Shown here: piece by piece, positions 11,111-22,295 of the stretch
Position numbering within the stretch: the first letter of the stretch is position 1
Layout: each line of letters begins with the position of its first letter
Source of the DNA: Ceratotherium simum simum
Lineage: Eukaryota; Chordata; Mammalia; Perissodactyla; Rhinocerotidae
Direction of reading: 5' to 3'
NCBI RefSeq assembly: GCF_000283155.1
Contig: NW_004454216.1
Span: 3,528,680 to 3,592,679 of the forward strand
Length of the DNA stretch: 64,000 bases
Made by a program: the position numbers and the translations under genes
The notes under the pieces: generated by a model
Seen by the model: the letters and a program-made list of their open reading frames with translations, nothing else
Database searches by the model: none
Told to the model about the DNA's origin: nothing

Positions 11111-12314
11111 AACATCTGTTGGGGTAAACAGATAAATAGAAAAAATAAATTTAAAATTTCAGATAAGCAATAGAAAATCATAGAACCGTAATCTATAAAC
11201 TGGAATGGGTGGTATTAATAGGGTTAAAAGTTCTAATATCCTAATATTTTCAAAGAAAATGGTAAAATAATTGAATAGTTACAAACTTTAATAAGTTAGC
11301 TATGCATGTTATAATTTCTAATATTACCACAAAAAGAGTGAAAACAAAGGGTCTAAATTTTATATTAATAATAGATGAAAACATTATTAAAAATATTCAA
11401 TAATCCAAAGAGATAAAAACAGAGATCACAAACAAAAAGTATAAAATAAGATGGTAGAAATAAATTCAAATAATCGTAATTATTCTAAATACAAATGAAC
11501 TAAATGCTCTAGTTTTTTTAAAAACAGATAATCAGATTGGGAACAAAAAGTACACACTGTTTATAAAGAATATATCTAAAATGCATGGGTTAGAAAATGT
11601 TGAAAGTCAATGGATGGAAAAAGACAAACCATTAAATCCTAATTAAAAGAAAGTTGATATGTTAATAAGTAATAAAAGAGACCTTAAGGCAAATAAAATT
11701 AGTAGAATTAAAAGGAATCATTTCAAAATGATAAAAGATTAAATGAGCAGAATGATACAGCAATTTTAAAATTGTATGCATATATTAGCAAAATCTCAAA
11801 TTATTCCAAGAAAAATTGACAGAAATACAATGAGAAACTGATAAATCTCTGAAGTCAGAAAGTTCCACACTTCTCTCTTCTAAATTGATAGAAAAGCTCT
11901 TAAAAATATCAGGATACAAAATTTAAAAAACCTAATTAACAAAGTTGACTCATCAATTGCAGAATGTACATTAATTTCAATCATGCACCAATCATATTTC
12001 AATATTTAACACACACCAGACCATAAAACATGTCTCAACACAAACCCAGAAAATTGAAGAGACTATTTCCCAACGCATTTTACAAGACCAGCATTACTCT
12101 AATAGCAAAACCAGACCAACATATTACAAGAAAACCACAGAACAATATCCCTCATGAGCATACATGCAAAATTTTCAACCAAATTTTAGCAAATCATATC
12201 TAATAATATATTAAAAAGGTAATATATTATGACCAATTTGGATTCATCCCAGGAATGCAAAGGTGGTTTGACATTTAAATATCAATCCATGTATTTTACC
12301 TTATTAAAAAAGTA

Positions 12315-12347
12315 AACACACACATACACACACACATCCCCCACACA
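12315..12347. repeat. (CA)n-rich microsatellite
   Basis: Interrupted ACACACACATACACACACACAT followed by a C-run, inside the L1. Confidence 0.8.
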
Positions 12348-12867
12348 TAAAACAACAACAAAATGAAGTAATCATCTCAGTAGATATAGGGAAAACATTT
12401 GACAAAACCCGGCACCCATTACTGATAAAAGGTTCCCAGAAAAGAAGGAAGAGAGGAGATGTCTAATCTTATAAATGTCATCTATGAAAAACTTTCAGCT
12501 GACATCATTCCTAATGGTGAAAAGAAAAAATGAATGTTTTCTCCCAAGATCGTGCACAAAGTAAGGATATTCACTCGCACCACTTCTATTTAACATTGTG
12601 CTGGAGGCTCTAGTCAGTCCAATAAGGTAAGAAAAAGATTAAATGACAACATTATTGGAAAGGAAGAAGTAAAATTGCCTTTATTTACAGAAAACACAGT
12701 TGTTTATGTAACATATCTTATGGAATCTAAAATAAATAAGCTAATAAATCTAGTATGTGAGGTTAACAGGTTTGTAGGCCATAAGCTCTACATATAAAAA
12801 TCAATTGGATTCCTATTAACTAGGAATTAGTAATTGGAATACTAAAAATATCATTTATAATAGCATC

Positions 12868-12886
12868 AAAAATATTAAATACTTAG
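12868..12886 (+). repeat. Target-site duplication, left copy
   Basis: AAAAATATTAAATACTTAG, identical to 13141-13159; brackets the ERE SINE. Confidence 0.88.
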
Positions 12887-13140
12887 GGGGTCTGGCCGGG
12901 TGGCATAGTGGTTAAGCTCGTGTGCTCCGCTTCAGCATCCCAGGGTTTGCAGGTTCGGATCCCGGGCATGAACCTATGCACCACTTATCAGGCCATGCTG
13001 TGGCAGGCGTCCCACATATAAAGTAGAGGAAGATGGGCATGGATGTTAGCGCAGGGCCCATCTTCCTCAGCAAAAGAGGAGGATTGGCAACAGATGTTAG
13101 CTCAGGACTAATCTTCCTCACGCACAAAAAAATAATAATA
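12887..13140 (+). mobile_element. ERE SINE (short form), inside L1
   Basis: A tRNA-like head GGGGTCTGGCCGGGTGGCAT with B-box-like GGTTCGGATCCCG, body TTCCTCAGCAAAAGAGG and CAACAGATGTTAGCTCAGGA, and a short A-rich tail. The 19-bp TSD is perfect. It lacks the insert present in the long-form copies. The minus-strand frame 12912-13127 is a by-product. Confidence 0.93.
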
Positions 13141-13159
13141 AAAAATATTAAATACTTAG
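13141..13159 (+). repeat. Target-site duplication, right copy
   Basis: Second copy of AAAAATATTAAATACTTAG; the L1 resumes here in register. Confidence 0.88.
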
Positions 13160-13378
13160 AGATAAATCTGACAAAAGATGTACAAGGCCTTTACACTGAA
13201 AAATAGAAAATGCCGAGAGAAATTAAAGAAGCCCTAAAAGGATGGAGATACCATCTTCCCAGATTAGATGACTCAATATTGTTAACCTGTCATTTCTTTC
13301 TAAATTGATCTATAGAGTCAATGTAATATCACTCAAAATCCCAGAATGAGCTTTTTGTAGGCTTTTTTTTAACATTTC

Positions 13379-13636
13379 TGCATTTTTTTTTTTTTTGGAA
13401 AGGAAAGATTTGCCCTGAGCTAGCACCTGTTGCCTATCTTCCTCTTCTTTTCCCCTCCCCAAATGTACATGGTTGTATATCCTAGCTGTAAGTCGTTCTA
13501 GTTCTTCTATGTGAGCTGCCACCACAGCATGGCTACTGTGAGATGTGTGGTGTGGTTCCAGGATGGGGAAGTGAACTCGGGCCACCGAAGTGATGAGCAC
13601 CAAACTGTAACAACTAGGCCATCAGGGCTGGCTCTA
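13379..13636 (-). mobile_element. ERE SINE (long form, diverged), inside L1
   Basis: Starts with a poly(T) run (the SINE tail) and ends with GGCCATCAGGGCTGGCTC, the reverse complement of the tRNA-like head. It carries the long-form insert (AGTTCTTCTATGTGAGCTG; TGGTTGTATATCCTAGCTGT). Divergence is clearly higher than in the copies at 36809 or 58024. The likely duplication is imperfect: TGTAGGCT near 13357 versus TATAGGCT near 13635. Confidence 0.85.
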
Positions 13637-15422
13637 TAGGCTATTTTTCTGACAGGTGGATTTTAACATTCATATTGAAATGTAAAGTATCTAGATTAGA
13701 CAATACAACATTGAAAATGAAAGAACAAAGTTGGAGAACTTATACTACCTGACATTAAAATTTCCTTTAAAGCTATAGTAATCAAGATAGTTTGTTTTTG
13801 GCATGAAAATCGACAAATAGATCAATGAAACCAAATCAAGTCCAGAAATAGACTTACAAATATATAGTTATTTTTTATTTAATATACAGTTATTTGAATT
13901 TGACAAAGATGAAGAGGCAGTTCATTCGAGAAGCATACTTCTTTTCAACAAATTGTTCTTGAACCATTTGTATATTGACATGCAAAAATGCCTCAATTTT
14001 CATTCATTTCATTCAATTTGTACCTCACACTCATACCAAAATTAACTCAAAATAGATAATAGGTCTAGATATAAAATTTAAAACCATACAATTCTGAGAA
14101 GAACACATAAAGTGTGTCTTAGGTTAGGCAAAGATTCCTTAGGTAAAACCACAAAAAGTGCAATCCATAAAGAAAAGGACCAAGAAATTAGACTTCATGA
14201 AATTTAAGTATTTCTGCTCTTTGAAATACACTGTTAGAAGAATGGAAAAAAGCCCATTACGGTTGTAAGAAAATACTTGCAAATCACAAGTCTAATATAG
14301 GAATTGTATCTAGAAAATATAAAGAATTCTCAAAGCTCAATAACAAGAAAACCAACAACCCAATGAAAAAAGTGGCAACAGATTTGAAGAGACACTTTGT
14401 AAAGTGATATACAGATTGCAAATAAGCACATGAAAAGATGTTCAACATCTTTAGCCATCAGAGAAAGGCAAATTAAAACACCAGTCATATACTCCCACAC
14501 CTGTTAGAATGGCTAACGGTAAAAAGACTGACAATACCAAGTATTGCCAAGGGTATGGAACAACTGAACTCCTACATATCGTTGGTGGGAGCGTATAAAG
14601 ATACAATCCTTTTGAAAAATAATTTGGCAATTTCTTAAAAAGTTAAATGTATATTTACGTATGACCCCAACTTTAAACTTTTAGGTATTTACCCTAAAGA
14701 ACTTAGAATATTTATTCATACAAATACTCATACACCAATATTCAGAGCAGCTTTATTTATAATAGTCAAAAGTTGTACACAACCCAAATGCCCATCAATA
14801 TGTGGAGTAATAAACAAATTGTGGTATATGAATATAAAGAATTATTGTTCAGCAATAACAGTATCAAATTATTGATATGTACAACATAAATGAATATTGA
14901 GTGAAAGTAGCTAGACCATTAAAAAGTACATACTGTATAATTCCACTTACATAAAATTCTAGATAATGAAAACTAATCTATAGTGACAGAAAGCAGTTCA
15001 GTAGTTGTCAGGGGATTGCAAGTGAGGTTAAGGATGGGTCGAAGGGAAGGATTATGGAGGGACATGAAACTTGTGCGAGTGATGAGTATGTTCATTATCT
15101 TGATCGTGGTGATAGTTCACTAGTGTGTGTATGCTTCTGTGTATGTGAATATATACACACATAGACATACATAGATATCAATTGCATACTTTAAAATATA
15201 CTTTTTTGTGTATGCATATTACCCTTTAACAATTTTTTAAAAACTGCTGAGAACTAGACTAGAAATTAAAATTAAAGTCCAACACTAATCATGAACAATA
15301 AATGCAAAAATTCAAACAAAATATTAGCAAATACAAACCCTAAAATATAGTACTATGTAAAAAAGATGATACATCAAAGCTAAGCTCAGTTTATAACAAG
15401 AATACAAGTTTGATTTAGCATT

Positions 15423-15435
15423 AAAAAATTAATCA
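15423..15435 (+). repeat. Target-site duplication, left copy
   Basis: AAAAAATTAATCA, identical to 15705-15717. Confidence 0.82.
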
Positions 15436-15704
15436 GGGGCTGGCCCGGTGGCGTAGCAGTTAAGTTTGCACTTTTCACTTCGGCAGCCTGGGGTTTGCTG
15501 GTTCACGTCCTGGGCACGGACCTACTCACCACTCATCAAGCCATGCTGAGGTGGTGTCCCACATAGAAGAACTAGAAGGACCTACAACTAGGATATATAA
15601 CAATGTAGTGGAGCTTTGGGGAAAAAAAAAAAGGTAAAAGAGGAAGATTGGCAACAGATGTTAGCTAAGGGCCAATCTTAAAAAAAACATAAATAAATAA
15701 AAAT
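15436..15704 (+). mobile_element. ERE SINE (long form), inside L1
   Basis: Head GGGGCTGGCCCGGTGGCGTA, then the long-form insert AGAAGAACTAGAAGGACCTA with AACTAGGATATATAACAATG, then AGATTGGCAACAGATGTTAG and an A-rich tail. Bracketed by a perfect 13-bp TSD. Confidence 0.92.
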
Positions 15705-15717
15705 AAAAAATTAATCA
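15705..15717 (+). repeat. Target-site duplication, right copy
   Basis: Second copy of AAAAAATTAATCA. Confidence 0.82.
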
Positions 15718-16746
15718 TTTTAAGTTATCAAAATAACAGATTATACTAAAAAATCATTAATTTTCAATATACATAGAAAAAGCATTTGATAAAAGTCAAC
15801 ATCCATTCTTGACTTAAAAAATCAAAATATTTGGTGATCTAGGAATAGAAGGGAACCTCATTAATATGATAAGGGGTATATATAATAAAAGCTTCCACAA
15901 GCATATTATTTAATGATCAAATGTTGAAAGCTTTCCAAGTTTGTCAATAAGACAAAGACCCCCACTATCATCACTGGCCTCAAGGTCTCAACCAATGCAA
16001 TAAAGAAAAAAAAAGAAAGAAGAGGTATAAGATTTTGAAAGAAAGAAATAAATCCTCATTATCCATAAGAGAAATGATTGCGAATGTAGAAAAAGTACAA
16101 ATAAACTATTCAAATTCACAAAATGGCTTAGCAACTTCAGAATATACAAAAACTAATATAAAAATATCAATTGGATATTTATATAGCATCAAAACATTTA
16201 GTAAATGAAATTTTAAATACCTATCATTTACATATTCATATGTATTATCTAAAACCTGCAAATGAATCTAATAAAAGATGTGTAAGAACTTATAGATAAA
16301 ACTTATAACTTTATTGAAAAATTTTAAAGAGGACTTAAGGACATGGAAATATATATAGTATTCATGGATTCTTCATAAAATGGTATGCATTCAATGCAAT
16401 TCTGCTCATGATCTCAACAAGCTGATTTTTAAATTTATACGGAATTGCAAAGACCTAAAAATAACGAAGACATTTTCAAAGAAAACTAGATGGGAGAACT
16501 TTGTTATCATTACACATCAACCTATATAATGACAGTGTGGTTTTGACAAATATAGATCAATGACACAGAATGGAGAGCTTAGAACCAGAACTAAGTATAA
16601 ATGGATACTTGATTTATTAAGAAAATGTTACTACAGAGAAGTGTAAAAAACACAAACTTTTCAATAAACCATGCAGGCATAATTGGCTACCAATATTTTT
16701 TTAAAAAGCAAACTTCTAACTCACACCATATTAAGAAAAATCAATT

Positions 16747-16772
16747 CTTGAAGATCTAAATTGATCTTCAAG
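16747..16772. repeat. Perfect 10-bp inverted repeat
   Basis: CTTGAAGATC, a 6-base spacer, then GATCTTCAAG. It sits in decayed L1 sequence and probably arose by local inverted duplication. Confidence 0.85.
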
Positions 16773-17010
16773 ACCTAAATTTCAAAGGTAAAAAGATATA
16801 AAGTGTTTAAGAAAGGATATAGGAGACTATCTTTAGACCTCATAGGAGGAATGATTTCTTAAACAAGATATGAATAATAGAGCCATACTGATAAAGTCTT
16901 ACAAAAAGTAGTGCATTAATTAATAATTTCCATTAATCAAAAGACACTTTATTATAGAGACCAGATAAGCTACAGAATGGGAGAATATATTTGCAACACT
17001 TAAACTAACA

Positions 17011-17092
17011 AAATATCCAAAATATATAAATATTTGGAAATTAAATATCCAAAATATATAAATATTTGGATATTAAATATCCAGAATATATA
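17011..17092. repeat. 32-bp tandem repeat, about 2.6 copies, with hairpin arms
   Basis: Copies at 17011-17042, 17043-17074 and a partial one at 17075-17092. Copies one and two differ at a single base near the end. The unit carries AATATCCAAA and, in copy two, TTTGGATATT, which are exact reverse complements around an A/T spacer. Confidence 0.85.
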
Positions 17093-17194
17093 ACCACCAC
17101 CAAAAAAATCAAAGTGAAAAAAGGCAGATAATTCAAAAGAAAAATTGCCCAAGAGTTTAAAGAGGTACTTCACAAAACAGGATACCTCAACAAC

Positions 17195-17551
17195 TGCTAT
17201 GGAACGAACTTTTGTGTTCCCTAAAATTCATTTGTTGAACCCTAATCCCCAATATAATGGTATTTGGAGGTGAGGCCTTTGAGAGGTAATGAGGTCAAGA
17301 GGGTGGCGACCTCATGAATGAAATTAGTGCCCTTATAAGATGAGACAGGAGAGAAGGGATCTCCATCATGTGAGGATACAGCAAGAAGGCAACCATTTGG
17401 AAACCAGGAAGAGGGCTCTCACCAGGAACCGAGTTGATTGATATCTTGATCTCAGACTTCCCATCCTCCAGAACTCGGAGAAATAAATTTCTGTTGTTTA
17501 CACCACCCAATCTATGATATTTTGTTACAGCAGCCTGAGCAGACTATGACA
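17195..17551 (+). mobile_element. MaLR solo LTR (MLT1/MST type), inside L1
   Basis: Starts TGCTATGGAACGAACTTTTG and carries AATTCATTTGTTGAACCCTA, GGAGGTGAGGCCTTTGAGAG, TAGTGCCCTTATAAGATGAG, a polyadenylation-like AGAAATAAATTTCTGTTGTT, and ends near CAGACTATGACA. This is the standard layout of an ERVL-MaLR LTR. There is no internal region or second LTR, so it is a solo LTR. A TSD is not convincing. Confidence 0.82.
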
Positions 17552-18440
17552 ATGACAAATAATTATGTTAAAAGTTGATATGATTATTCATTAGTAATGA
17601 GGGAAATGCATATTGTAAGTACAATTATGTTCCAATATGCATGCTCCATACTGGCAGATACTAAAGCATACTTGACTATACCAAGTGTTGGCAAGGCTAT
17701 GGAACACGTAAACTCTTACACATCACTTGTGAATGTAAACTAGTACAACATTTTGCAAACTGGTATAGCATTATCTAGTAATACTATTGTTGGGGGAAAA
17801 AACTATTAAAGCTGAAAAAACACACACATCCTATGACCTGGTTTTTCCATTTCTAAGTGAATACCCTATAAATCTGCATGTTTATATGCAGCAAGAAACA
17901 AAATGTGAGAATGTTCAAAGCAGTATTTTTCAAATTCTCCAAAAACTGAAAAGAATCCTTAAATAGTAAAATGGATAAACAAATTGTGGTATCAATAAAC
18001 CATAGAATATTATACAGTAATTAAAATTAATGAATTAGTTCTATATACATCAATATGGTTGAAACTTGCAATCTTAATAGTGAATGAAAAATAGCAAGTT
18101 ATAGAAAATATGTGCAGCATGATTCCATTTATAGAGTATTCAAAACAGGCAAAACAAAAGTATTTTGCTTAGGGATGCATAAACAAGAACTAAAACTAAA
18201 GAAAAACAAAGAATTGATTATTATTTAGTGTCGGGATAATGATTACCCTAAAGGAGAGGGAATAGTGGGAGGAGAAATATGTGGTTCTGCAACATTGACA
18301 ATATTCTTCTGCTTGGCGTACGTAATATTTACGTGAGTATTGCTTATAGCTATTTATTAAACTGAAAATGCACTTTAGGCACTTTACTAGATGCATATAT
18401 ATTCTGTTTCATAATAAAAGAGTTTAAAAAGCAAAAGCCA

Positions 18441-20105
18441 CAAGTCCTTGTAAAACCTGGCAAGAGGTGTTTGGGCTCCTTTCCTGGCCTAGGCCAGATA
18501 ATATGAGATGAAAGCCCAAATATTAGTCTCTTATAAAGCATCATATAGCCTAACAGCAAAAGGATTGGGTTGGGGGATGGTATGTGCATAATTTTAAGCC
18601 CCCTCCCGCACTACCCATGCGTCAGAAGTGAGCTCTCTGAAAGCCTTGTTCCTGCTTCTTATACTCAGGTATAAAAACTCAGGTCTCTAGACTGTGACTC
18701 ACAAGCTTTATGAGAAAATGTAGTGCTACTTAGAGCTGAAGGTAAAGACTCCTAACTTAAGTATGTCATGATGGAGCACTTCACCTACTCAATGGAGCCT
18801 GCAGATTGTCCCCTCATGTGAACTGACAGCACCTCAGAGCACTGGATTGGTTCTGCAGTGTAGCAGGGAAAACTGTGTCGAAGTGAAAATAATCTGATAC
18901 ACAAAAATGCTTTAAATCGTTATAATGGTAGAGAAATGTTATGCTTGGTGCAAAAGCAAGTCATTACTGGAGGCAAATGACTGAACTAAAGAAATTTGAT
19001 TTCCTCTGGATTTTAACTTCATGGGTGGCTGCCTACAAGAAAACTCAATATATCTGTAGGAATTCTGCCTCTTTGTCAATCTGACTGAAATCAGAGTATG
19101 AAATCCAAAAGATTTCATTCCAGGAGAAACTGGGAAAATATTTGAAGGCTGTATTTTTAACAAAAATTCAGAATTCCTTGAAGACTGTGGTTTCTTTGTC
19201 AGATTAGTTTGTGAAATCATAAAAATTTCAGTTTCCTATGCATACAAAGAGGAAAATTTGATGCCCAGCTGAAAGAGGTCAATTTGAGATAAAGCTTAGA
19301 GATGAAACATCAGTAGAGACAGGAGAACTATCTGGTCACTTGAAAAATGCTAGTTTCTGGAACTAGAAAAAGTGATATAAGGGGAAAAGCTGAGGGAGAG
19401 ATTCCAGCACCAATTTCTGGTTTTAATTTCAGTTCCAGGCTGGCAAAGTCATGGGTTTGTTAGATCTAGTGAAAAGATTACTGTCTAGAAAGGATCGTGG
19501 ATCGATGAGACTATAAACTATCTGCGCTGGTGTGCTCTGGCTCAACATTCTAAAGGCAGAATGGATAGGACATTAGGTAAGACATGGAGGTGACTCCCTG
19601 AGCTTTCTTCCCATAGGGAAGCAGGCTACAATGATGATTGGAAGTGAAACACATGGAGAACCGCTCAATTAAATAGTCAACTACTTGAGGCTACGGGGTC
19701 ATGCTTTTCTTTCATTTCTCTCTTCTAAACAATCTTACATTTCCTAATACAGTGTTCCTCTGAATCATCCACTCAATGATTATTGATTTGCCAAGAGATA
19801 GGCAACTTGCTTACTGTGGGGCCACTAAGTTAGCAATAGTATGGAATATGAGTACTTTTTCCTGCAGTTGTGATGTTAACTGACGCCACATAAATACTAG
19901 AACTTAGCACTTCTATTTCAAATCACAAAAAGGATATCTTGCTTACATTAGGATTTACCTTGTTCTAGGAAGGTGGTCAGGAAAAGTGATTAGCAAGACT
20001 GCTTCAGTCCTCTGTAAATACTGAATGAGGATTTTGGCATCTTCCTTTAACGATTGGCCCAGGTTTAAGAAAGGCAGAACAGAAACAGCACGTGGGGGTG
20101 AATCT
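18441..20105. other. Unassigned non-coding DNA
   Basis: About 1.7 kb of balanced composition with no repeat or gene recognised. A 93-codon minus frame at 18939-19220 has no recognisable domain. Confidence 0.5.
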
Positions 20106-20109
20106 GTTG

Positions 20110-20520
20110 GAGTACTTTAGCTACATCCCAATTCCAACTGGCTTAAATAAAAAGGCCCTTTATTGACTTGTCTAACTGGAATCCCAGAAGTAGGATGGGC
20201 CTGAGGATGACCATAAGCTCTTGACTCTGGCTCTGTTTCTCCGCAGTTCCCCTGGCTCTGTCCCCTTCTAAGTAATGACCACATCTTCCAGTTGCTTCTC
20301 TCATGGATAAAAATGCCTGCGGTGGTTCCTGGCTTCACATCCACACACCACAATGACCTGAGGAAGAAAGAAAATGTTCTATGACAGCCTTCCCAGCAAA
20401 TATCCTTAGACCCAGCCTGACTGGGCTGTTATATTACTTGCTCAGCCCTGGACAAATGATTCTGGACAGGGGAATGGAATGGGTTGATAACACAAGCCGC
20501 GAGCTGGGAGGAGTCAGTTT
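20110..20520. repeat. Unclassified interspersed repeat-like block
   Basis: Phrases such as AACTGGCTTAAATAAAAAGG, CCCTTTATTGACTTG and TCTGGCTCTGTTTCTCCGCA resemble a mammalian dispersed repeat I cannot name. GC is higher than in the flanks. Confidence 0.35.
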
Positions 20521-20637
20521 TCCTCACAGTTTCCCAAATGAGGTAAGAGTAGAAGCCTGAACCAAAATTTAGATGCCGTGGGAAAGAGAAAAATTATTTT
20601 GGGTAGGCAAACCAAAAACAGAAAATAAAAACCTACA

Positions 20638-20818
20638 GCAATGGTTCTCGACTTTGGCTGCACAGTAGAATCACCTGGGAGCTTTGACAAATCCTCACGT
20701 CCAGGAGAAAACCCTGGGCCAAATAAATCAGGATCTCTGGAGGGAAGGGAGAGGGCAGTACTTTTTAAGGCTCCCCAGTTGATTCCACTGTGCACACCAG
20801 TGAGACCACTGCACTGCA
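20638..20818. mobile_element. hAT non-autonomous element (MER5/MER20-like)
   Basis: Starts GCAATGGTTCTCGACTTTGG and continues AGAATCACCTGGGAGC, TCAGGATCTCTGGAGG, ending with a decayed complementary terminus near 20805. Typical size and phrasing for this group. Confidence 0.6.
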
Positions 20819-21427
20819 TGGGTAGAGTTTATTACAGGACACAGAGCTAATACCTGTCAGCTTCCCTCCTCACATGGGGATTTTGAAGAGAGACGAGTTG
20901 GTTTTATTCCCCAAGCCTTCACAGTTTAAAGTCACCTGAGCTGACAGTTGCATTTCCCCTTACAAAGTGGCTTAAATGTAGTGAATTGTACTTTCGTAGC
21001 TTCACAATGAACAGCACAAAGGTTACAACAGTGGCTAAATCCCACATGGGAAACACAGAGAAAGCCATTGTAAGCACGGCTTTTCCAAACCCACAAAAAA
21101 GAGAAGGGGGATTACAGTTGGGTTTAAAATACCGTTTCCTTCCCTCCACCGTTAACGGTATTTGTAGAGTGTACAACCGTGAGTCCAGCCTGGTCAGCCA
21201 TGGCAAGGCTTTGCTTTGTTTTGTCGCTGATTCTCATCACTGTCCTTCATCCATTTATCCTTTCATTCTTTCACTATCCATTTACTACTCATTTTCTCTC
21301 TCTGTTTGTTGTTCTGGATTCTGTAGTTTCCCTCCTGAGAATTTAGCAGATGAATCAAGCTGAATTACAACAGAGAGAAACCAAAACCCCCTTCAGACTT
21401 GTAATTTCCCTCTTTTCTTTGTTCTTC
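20819..21427. other. Unassigned DNA with the longest non-repeat frame
   Basis: Contains a 125-codon plus-strand frame (20986-21363) overlapping a 95-codon minus frame (20919-21206). The plus product begins MYFRSFTMNSTKVTTVAKSH and has a Ser-rich hydrophobic second half, with no family match I can recall. No splice sites, Kozak context or poly(A) signal single it out; I treat it as non-coding. Confidence 0.45.
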
Positions 21428-21431
21428 TTCT

Positions 21432-21461
21432 TGTTTTTGTTTTTGTTTTTTTAGTTTTTGT
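21432..21461. repeat. (TTTTTG)n simple repeat
   Basis: Several G-separated T-runs in a T-rich tract. Confidence 0.8.
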
Positions 21462-21624
21462 AAGAGGAATAAAAAAATAGAAACCAGATTTTTCTCTCGT
21501 TTGACATCTAAAACTATTTGGGCTTTTTGGAAAGTCTTACCTTCTCTTTTGATTCATTTATTTCATTTACATTCAGAAAATAGTTTTCTAGAAAAAGATC
21601 GGCTAATATTGGCCTTATTATCAT

Positions 21625-22295
21625 CCTAGCTTTATTCATTCACTCATTAATTTATTCATATCATGAAAAATTATTGAATGCCTAATGCATGTCAAGTGCT
21701 GTACCAGGATAAAGCCAAAAAATAAATAAAGTCCCTGTCCTTATGAAACATATCCTAATGAGAGAAGACAATCTACAAACAAGTGTATAGTAGGTCGGGT
21801 AGCAATAAACTTGATGTAGAACAATAGAAGAGGTTAAGAAGGAAAGAGAATCTTGGGGGAAGTGTGCCCTGGGAGGGAATGGAGGTTATCAGTTACCATT
21901 TTAAATAGAATGATGAGGGAAGACCTCCTACTAAGGTGACATTTGAAGAGAGACATGAAGGAAGTGGTGGAGAAAGCCAATGGGGACATCTGGGGGAAAC
22001 ATTCCATGCAGAGCAAATAGCAGGTGCAAAGACCCTGAGGTAGGGGAATGCTCAGCGTGTATGAGGGACAGCAAGGTTAGTACAGCTAGAGGAAAGAAAA
22101 GGAGGAAAGTTGTTGGGCAGAGAGGGAAGAGCTCAGATTATGTAGTATTTCGTGCACCATTTGAAGAACTTCAGCCTCAATCTGCATGAAATGAGAGGCC
22201 ATTAGAGAATTTTGAACAAAGGAGTGACATCATCTGACACTTTAAAGAAATTTTCTGTTGAGTAAAGGCTTAGGGGAGCAAGGGTAGACTAAAAA
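21625..22295 (-). mobile_element. L2 LINE (antisense), long copy
   Basis: Plus strand carries the reverse complement of L2 3' sequence in order: TTATTCATTCACTCATTAAT, AAGTGCTGTACCAGGATA, GGTGACATTTGAAGAGAGAC, ATCTGGGGGAAACATTCCAT, CAAAGACCCTGAGGTAGG, AATGAGAGGCCATTAGAGAA, AGGAGTGACATCATCTGACA. About 670 bp, one of the best-preserved L2 pieces here. Confidence 0.8.

Larger units (their letters stand above)
11200..15250 (+). mobile_element. Old L1M element, long copy with two SINEs inside
   Basis: Starts in A-rich sequence like the L1M region just before and at the start of ORF2 (AAAAACAGAGATCACAAACA, ACAAATGAACTAAATGC), then runs through decayed ORF2. Recognisable phrases include TTTGGATTCATCCCAGGAATG (about 12237), CCAGAATGAGCTTTTTG (13341), AATGCCCATCAATATGTGG (about 14788) and a 3' UTR with TTCATTATCTTGATCGTGGT (about 15091). 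No long frame survives. ERE copies at 12887-13140 and 13379-13636 interrupt it. A second L1 begins immediately after its 3' end. Confidence 0.75.
15259..18440 (+). mobile_element. Second old L1, tandem to the first, with SINE and LTR inside
   Basis: Begins abruptly in ORF2 (ATGAACAATAAATGCAAAAA, AACAAAATATTAGCAAATAC) and continues with GCATTTGATAAAAGTCAACA, TCAATGCAATTCTGCTCATG, AATTGGCTACCAATA and AAATGGATAAACAAATTGTG to a weak 3' end near 18440. It is heavily decayed. Interrupted by an ERE (15436-15704) and a MaLR LTR (17195-17551). Same orientation as the preceding L1, so either two insertions or one rearranged copy. Confidence 0.65.

Noticed and set aside
10837..11181. 114-codon minus-strand frame, Phe-rich
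   Set aside because: Lies mostly in an antisense L2 fragment; amino-acid bias simply reflects A/T-rich DNA.
17011..17092. CRISPR-like array
   Set aside because: Units abut without spacers and sit in mammalian L1 sequence; it is a simple tandem hairpin repeat.
17295..17510. 71-codon minus-strand frame
   Set aside because: Lies inside the MaLR LTR.
21834..22189. Short frames on both strands (60 and 69 codons) as genes
   Set aside because: Entirely within an antisense L2 copy.
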